From assembly GCA_900766185.1 (NCBI GenBank), contig CAAFUL010000116.1, forward strand, positions 1-36,246: a stretch of DNA of 36,246 nucleotides, read 5' to 3'. Shown one piece after another: positions 33,999 through 36,246 of this stretch; within the stretch, counting starts at the first letter, position 1, and every line of letters begins with the position of its first letter. The translations under genes and the position numbers were made by a program. The notes below the pieces were generated by a model. That model saw only the letters and a list, made by a program, of their open reading frames with translations. It was not told the origin of the DNA and did not search any database. This stretch comes from an uncultured Johnsonella sp. (GTDB lineage Bacteria > Bacillota > Clostridia > Lachnospirales > Lachnospiraceae).

Positions 33999-34499
33999 AT
34001 GATATCAATTATAGCTGTAATAGATAAAAACAATGCACTTGGAAAGGACAATAAGCTTCTATGCCATTTGCCAAAGGATCTTAAAAGATTTAAGGAAGCC
34101 ACATTAAATCAAGTAGTTATTATGGGAAGAAAAACCTTTGAAAGTCTGCCTGTAAGACCGCTGCCTAAAAGAATAAGTATAGTAATCACCAGGGATAAGG
34201 GCTTTGCCTGTGAGGGTGCTTATGTGGCAAATGATACTGAAAGTGCGGTTTTGCTGGCAAAGGAACTTCTTAATAAAAATGAGGGAGCAAAAGAAATATT
34301 TATCATGGGAGGAGGTCAAATCTATAAACAATTTATCGAAAATAATCTTGCGAACAGGCTTTTGCTTACCAAGGTAAATGCAAGTTTTGAGGCGGATACA
34401 TACTTTCCGCAAATAGACGATACATGGAAGGTAAAAGAAAGTTTTACGGAAGTTGATAACGGATTTGAAACAGAGTTTGTTATTTATGAAAAGGCGTAA
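33999..34499 (+). CDS. folA: Dihydrofolate reductase
   Basis: 166 residues, normal length. Regenerates tetrahydrofolate used up by thymidylate synthase, with NADPH. The sequence MISIIAVIDKNNALGKDNKL, LPKDLKRFKEAT, VVIMGRKTFESLP, RISIVITRD, and IFIMGGGQIYKQFI covers all the usual parts. Directly after thyA and ended by a strong terminator. The active-site acid lies in the HLPKDLKRFK block. Confidence 0.97.
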   Translation: MISIIAVIDKNNALGKDNKLLCHLPKDLKRFKEATLNQVVIMGRKTFESLPVRPLPKRISIVITRDKGFACEGAYVANDTESAVLLAKELLNKNEGAKEIFIMGGGQIYKQFIENNLANRLLLTKVNASFEADTYFPQIDDTWKVKESFTEVDNGFETEFVIYEKA

Positions 34500-34508
34500 A
34501 ATAGTTAA

Positions 34509-34552
34509 AAACGCTCCTTATTTTAATAAAACCGATAAGGAGCGTTTCTTTT
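34509..34552. terminator. Bidirectional intrinsic terminator
   Basis: AAACGCTCCTTA (34509-34520) and TAAGGAGCGTTT (34536-34547) form a perfect 12-bp stem with a 15-base loop; TTTCTTTTA follows on the plus strand and a matching A-run precedes it, giving a T-run on the minus strand. It should stop folA on one side and the convergent metY gene on the other. Confidence 0.9.
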
Positions 34553-34622
34553 AGTGGTTAGCTTCAGTAAATAGCTGTATAAGTAGGGCTTTTGGCTTAT
34601 CTATTCCATCAGCCTACTTTTA

Positions 34623-35930
34623 TTACTGTATAGCCTTAAATGCCTCTTCAAGGTCTTCTATTATATCATCTATATGCTCGGTACCTACAGAAAGTCTTAT
34701 TGTATTAGGTTTAATTCTCTGATACTCAAGTTCTTCCTTACTTGACTGACTATGGGTGGTTGTTGCCGGATGTACTACAAGAGACTTCACATCTGCTACA
34801 TTAGCTAAAAGTGAGAAAAGCTCAAGATTGTCTATAAAATCCATTGCTTTTTTCTCATCTCCCTTTATTTCAAAGGTGAAGATAGAGCCGCCGCCGTTAG
34901 GAAGGTACTTTTTATAAAGTTCTTTTTGCTCCTTATTATCAGCTACCGCAGGATGATTGACTCTTTCCACCTGTGGGTGCTTGCTCAAATACTCAACTAC
35001 CTTAAGTGCATTTGATACATGTCTTTCCACTCTTAAAGACAAGGTCTCAAGCCCCTGCAAGAAAAGAAATGAATTGATAGGTGTTATGCAAGCGCCGGTA
35101 TCTCTTAAAAGCGTAGCCCTTATCTTAACTACATAGGCAGCCTTTCCGACTGCTTTGGTAAAGCTTACACCGTGATAACTTGGGTTAGGATCTGTAATTG
35201 CAGGGAATTTTCCGGATTTTTCCCAGTCAAAGTTACCTGAGTCTACTATAACTCCTCCGAGTGAAGTACCGTGTCCTCCGATAAATTTGGTTGCGGAGTG
35301 TATCACTATGTCGGCACCGTACTCTATAGGTCTTATAAGATAAGGCGTTGCAAATGTATTATCAACAAGTAAAGGTATATTGTGCTTATGAGCTATCTTG
35401 GCTATTTTTTCTATATCTGTTACTTCAGAATGAGGATTTCCCAAGCTTTCTATAAATATAGCCTTGGTATTATCCTTAATAGCCGCTTCAACCTCCTCAT
35501 AATTAAATATATCAACAAATGTGGTTTCTATTCCAAAATCAGGAAGTGTATGCGCAAATAAATTAGAACTTCCGCCATAGATATTCTTAGCGGAGACTAT
35601 ATGGTCATTTGCTCTGGCTAGGTTAAGTATGGCATAGTTTACCGCTGCCGCTCCTGAAGAAAGTGCAAGCGCTGCAACTCCGCCTTCCAAAGCTGCTATT
35701 CTTTTCTCAAATACATCCTGTGTGCTGTTATTAAGTCTTCCGTATATATTTCCGGGATCACTTAGGTTAAACCTTGCCTTAGCATGCTCGCAGTCTCTAA
35801 AAACATAAGAAGTGCTTTGATATATAGGGACTGCCCTTGCGTCAGATACGGGATCCGGACTTTCCTGTCCTACATGAAGTTGCAAGCTTTCAAATTTTAA
35901 TTGTCTTTTGTCTCTGGTCTTCTTTGCCAT
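34623..35930 (-). CDS. metY: O-acetylhomoserine sulfhydrylase (Cys/Met metabolism PLP enzyme)
   Basis: 435 residues. A PLP enzyme of the Cys/Met metabolism family that joins O-acetylhomoserine with sulfide (or methanethiol) to give homocysteine (or methionine). Length and features fit MetY: FESLQLHVGQESPDPVSDAR at the start, YGRLNNSTQDVFEKRIAALE, the lysine that binds PLP in HSATKFIGGHG (Lys215), and the long insertion typical of this subgroup. The protein ends normally. Ribosome site AGGAGGA before the ATG at 35930. It stands alone on the minus strand with its own promoter. Confidence 0.94.
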   Translation of the reverse strand: MAKKTRDKRQLKFESLQLHVGQESPDPVSDARAVPIYQSTSYVFRDCEHAKARFNLSDPGNIYGRLNNSTQDVFEKRIAALEGGVAALALSSGAAAVNYAILNLARANDHIVSAKNIYGGSSNLFAHTLPDFGIETTFVDIFNYEEVEAAIKDNTKAIFIESLGNPHSEVTDIEKIAKIAHKHNIPLLVDNTFATPYLIRPIEYGADIVIHSATKFIGGHGTSLGGVIVDSGNFDWEKSGKFPAITDPNPSYHGVSFTKAVGKAAYVVKIRATLLRDTGACITPINSFLFLQGLETLSLRVERHVSNALKVVEYLSKHPQVERVNHPAVADNKEQKELYKKYLPNGGGSIFTFEIKGDEKKAMDFIDNLELFSLLANVADVKSLVVHPATTTHSQSSKEELEYQRIKPNTIRLSVGTEHIDDIIEDLEEAFKAIQ

Positions 35931-35979
35931 ACTTTAAATCCTCCTGATTTACACAAACATATTTTATCGGTATGTTTAT

Positions 35980-36008
35980 ATGTTAAATGATTTTAGTGAA
36001 GATGTCAA
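35980..36008 (-). promoter_or_regulatory. Promoter of metY
   Basis: On the minus strand TTGACA (36003-36008) and TAACAT (35980-35985) are 17 bases apart. A dyad AAACATA (35955-35961) / TATGTTT (35971-35977) lies just downstream in the leader and could be an operator. No SAM riboswitch or T-box fits in the short leader. Confidence 0.65.
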
Positions 36009-36060
36009 GTTAAATTATGATTTGTCAGGGAGTTAGCAACATAAACAATTAGGCATCAAT

Positions 36061-36246
36061 AATTAACAGAAACACTCCCTATTTCAATCATACTCGCAGT
36101 ACTGTTAATAAAGTTTCGACAAACTTAGTACAGACTGCGGAACTCGCTTGTCCACCAAAAAGCATGGTGGACTGACGCTCAAACAGTCCTCGTCTGTAAA
36201 GTTTGTAACTCACTTTATTAACAGTACTAACCGCTAAAAAGATTGA
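36061..36246. repeat. Palindromic MITE-like repeat, copy 2, at window edge
   Basis: Bases 36061-36115 are the exact reverse complement of 11675-11729. The element folds on itself: TCAATC (36084-36089) with GATTGA (36241-36246), a 17-bp perfect stem (36098-36114 with 36212-36228), ACAAACTT with AAGTTTGT (36119-36126 with 36199-36206), CAGAC with GTCTG, and GTCCACC (36150-36156) with GGTGGAC (36166-36172) at the tip. It has no ORF. It is larger than the copy at 11.6 kb and may continue past the window. Confidence 0.75.

Overview
The window looks like chromosome of an AT-rich Firmicute, most probably an anaerobic clostridium of the Lachnospiraceae type. The grounds are base composition, strong AGGAGG-type ribosome sites, a Firmicutes-type (T7SSb) secretion locus, oxygen-sensitive glycyl-radical metabolism, and several small families common in gut and oral Lachnospiraceae. 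The genus is not certain. No rRNA, tRNA, CRISPR array or intact transposase was seen.

Region 1 (1-9592) is a type VIIb secretion apparatus: a divergent WXG100 substrate gene cut by the left edge, then esaA, an essA-like gene, esaB, essB and essC in one tightly packed operon. Region 2 (9593-11760) holds a small broken membrane ORF, an inverted repeat, three little-known genes (SF0329-like, an unknown 107-residue protein, DUF5714) and a palindromic repeat. Region 3 (11761-13599, minus strand) is a MATE exporter with an Rrf2 regulator.

Region 4 (about 14030-32920) is a complete-looking choline-utilisation (cut) bacterial microcompartment locus. It starts at a promoter with the 19-bp spacer and dyad typical of MerR-family control. 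It then encodes a DMT transporter, a small winged-helix-like protein, eight shell proteins (three plain BMC-H, one long-tailed BMC-H, one EutS/PduU type, one GrpU type, one PduT-type BMC-T, one EutN vertex protein), choline TMA-lyase CutC, its activase CutD, two AdhE-type aldehyde dehydrogenases, EutP, EutJ, EutQ, an EutT-like protein, a PduS-like flavin/Fe-S protein, a DUF4037/DUF4125 pair and a MerR regulator with a GyrI-like effector domain. CutC splits choline into trimethylamine and acetaldehyde inside the shell; the aldehyde dehydrogenase converts acetaldehyde to acetyl-CoA. No alcohol dehydrogenase or phosphotransacylase is present, but three redox-capable shell-linked proteins are. The first aldehyde dehydrogenase has lost its catalytic cysteine (Ser251) and looks like a pseudoenzyme.

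Region 5 (33138-36246) has thymidylate synthase and dihydrofolate reductase, a bidirectional terminator, a convergent O-acetylhomoserine sulfhydrylase gene, and a second, larger copy of the palindromic repeat at the right edge.

The observations most worth following are the MerR-type promoter paired with the distal regulator, the cysteine-less aldehyde dehydrogenase, the shell redox trio in place of an alcohol dehydrogenase, the DUF4037/DUF4125 pair, and long stem-loops on both sides of cutC.
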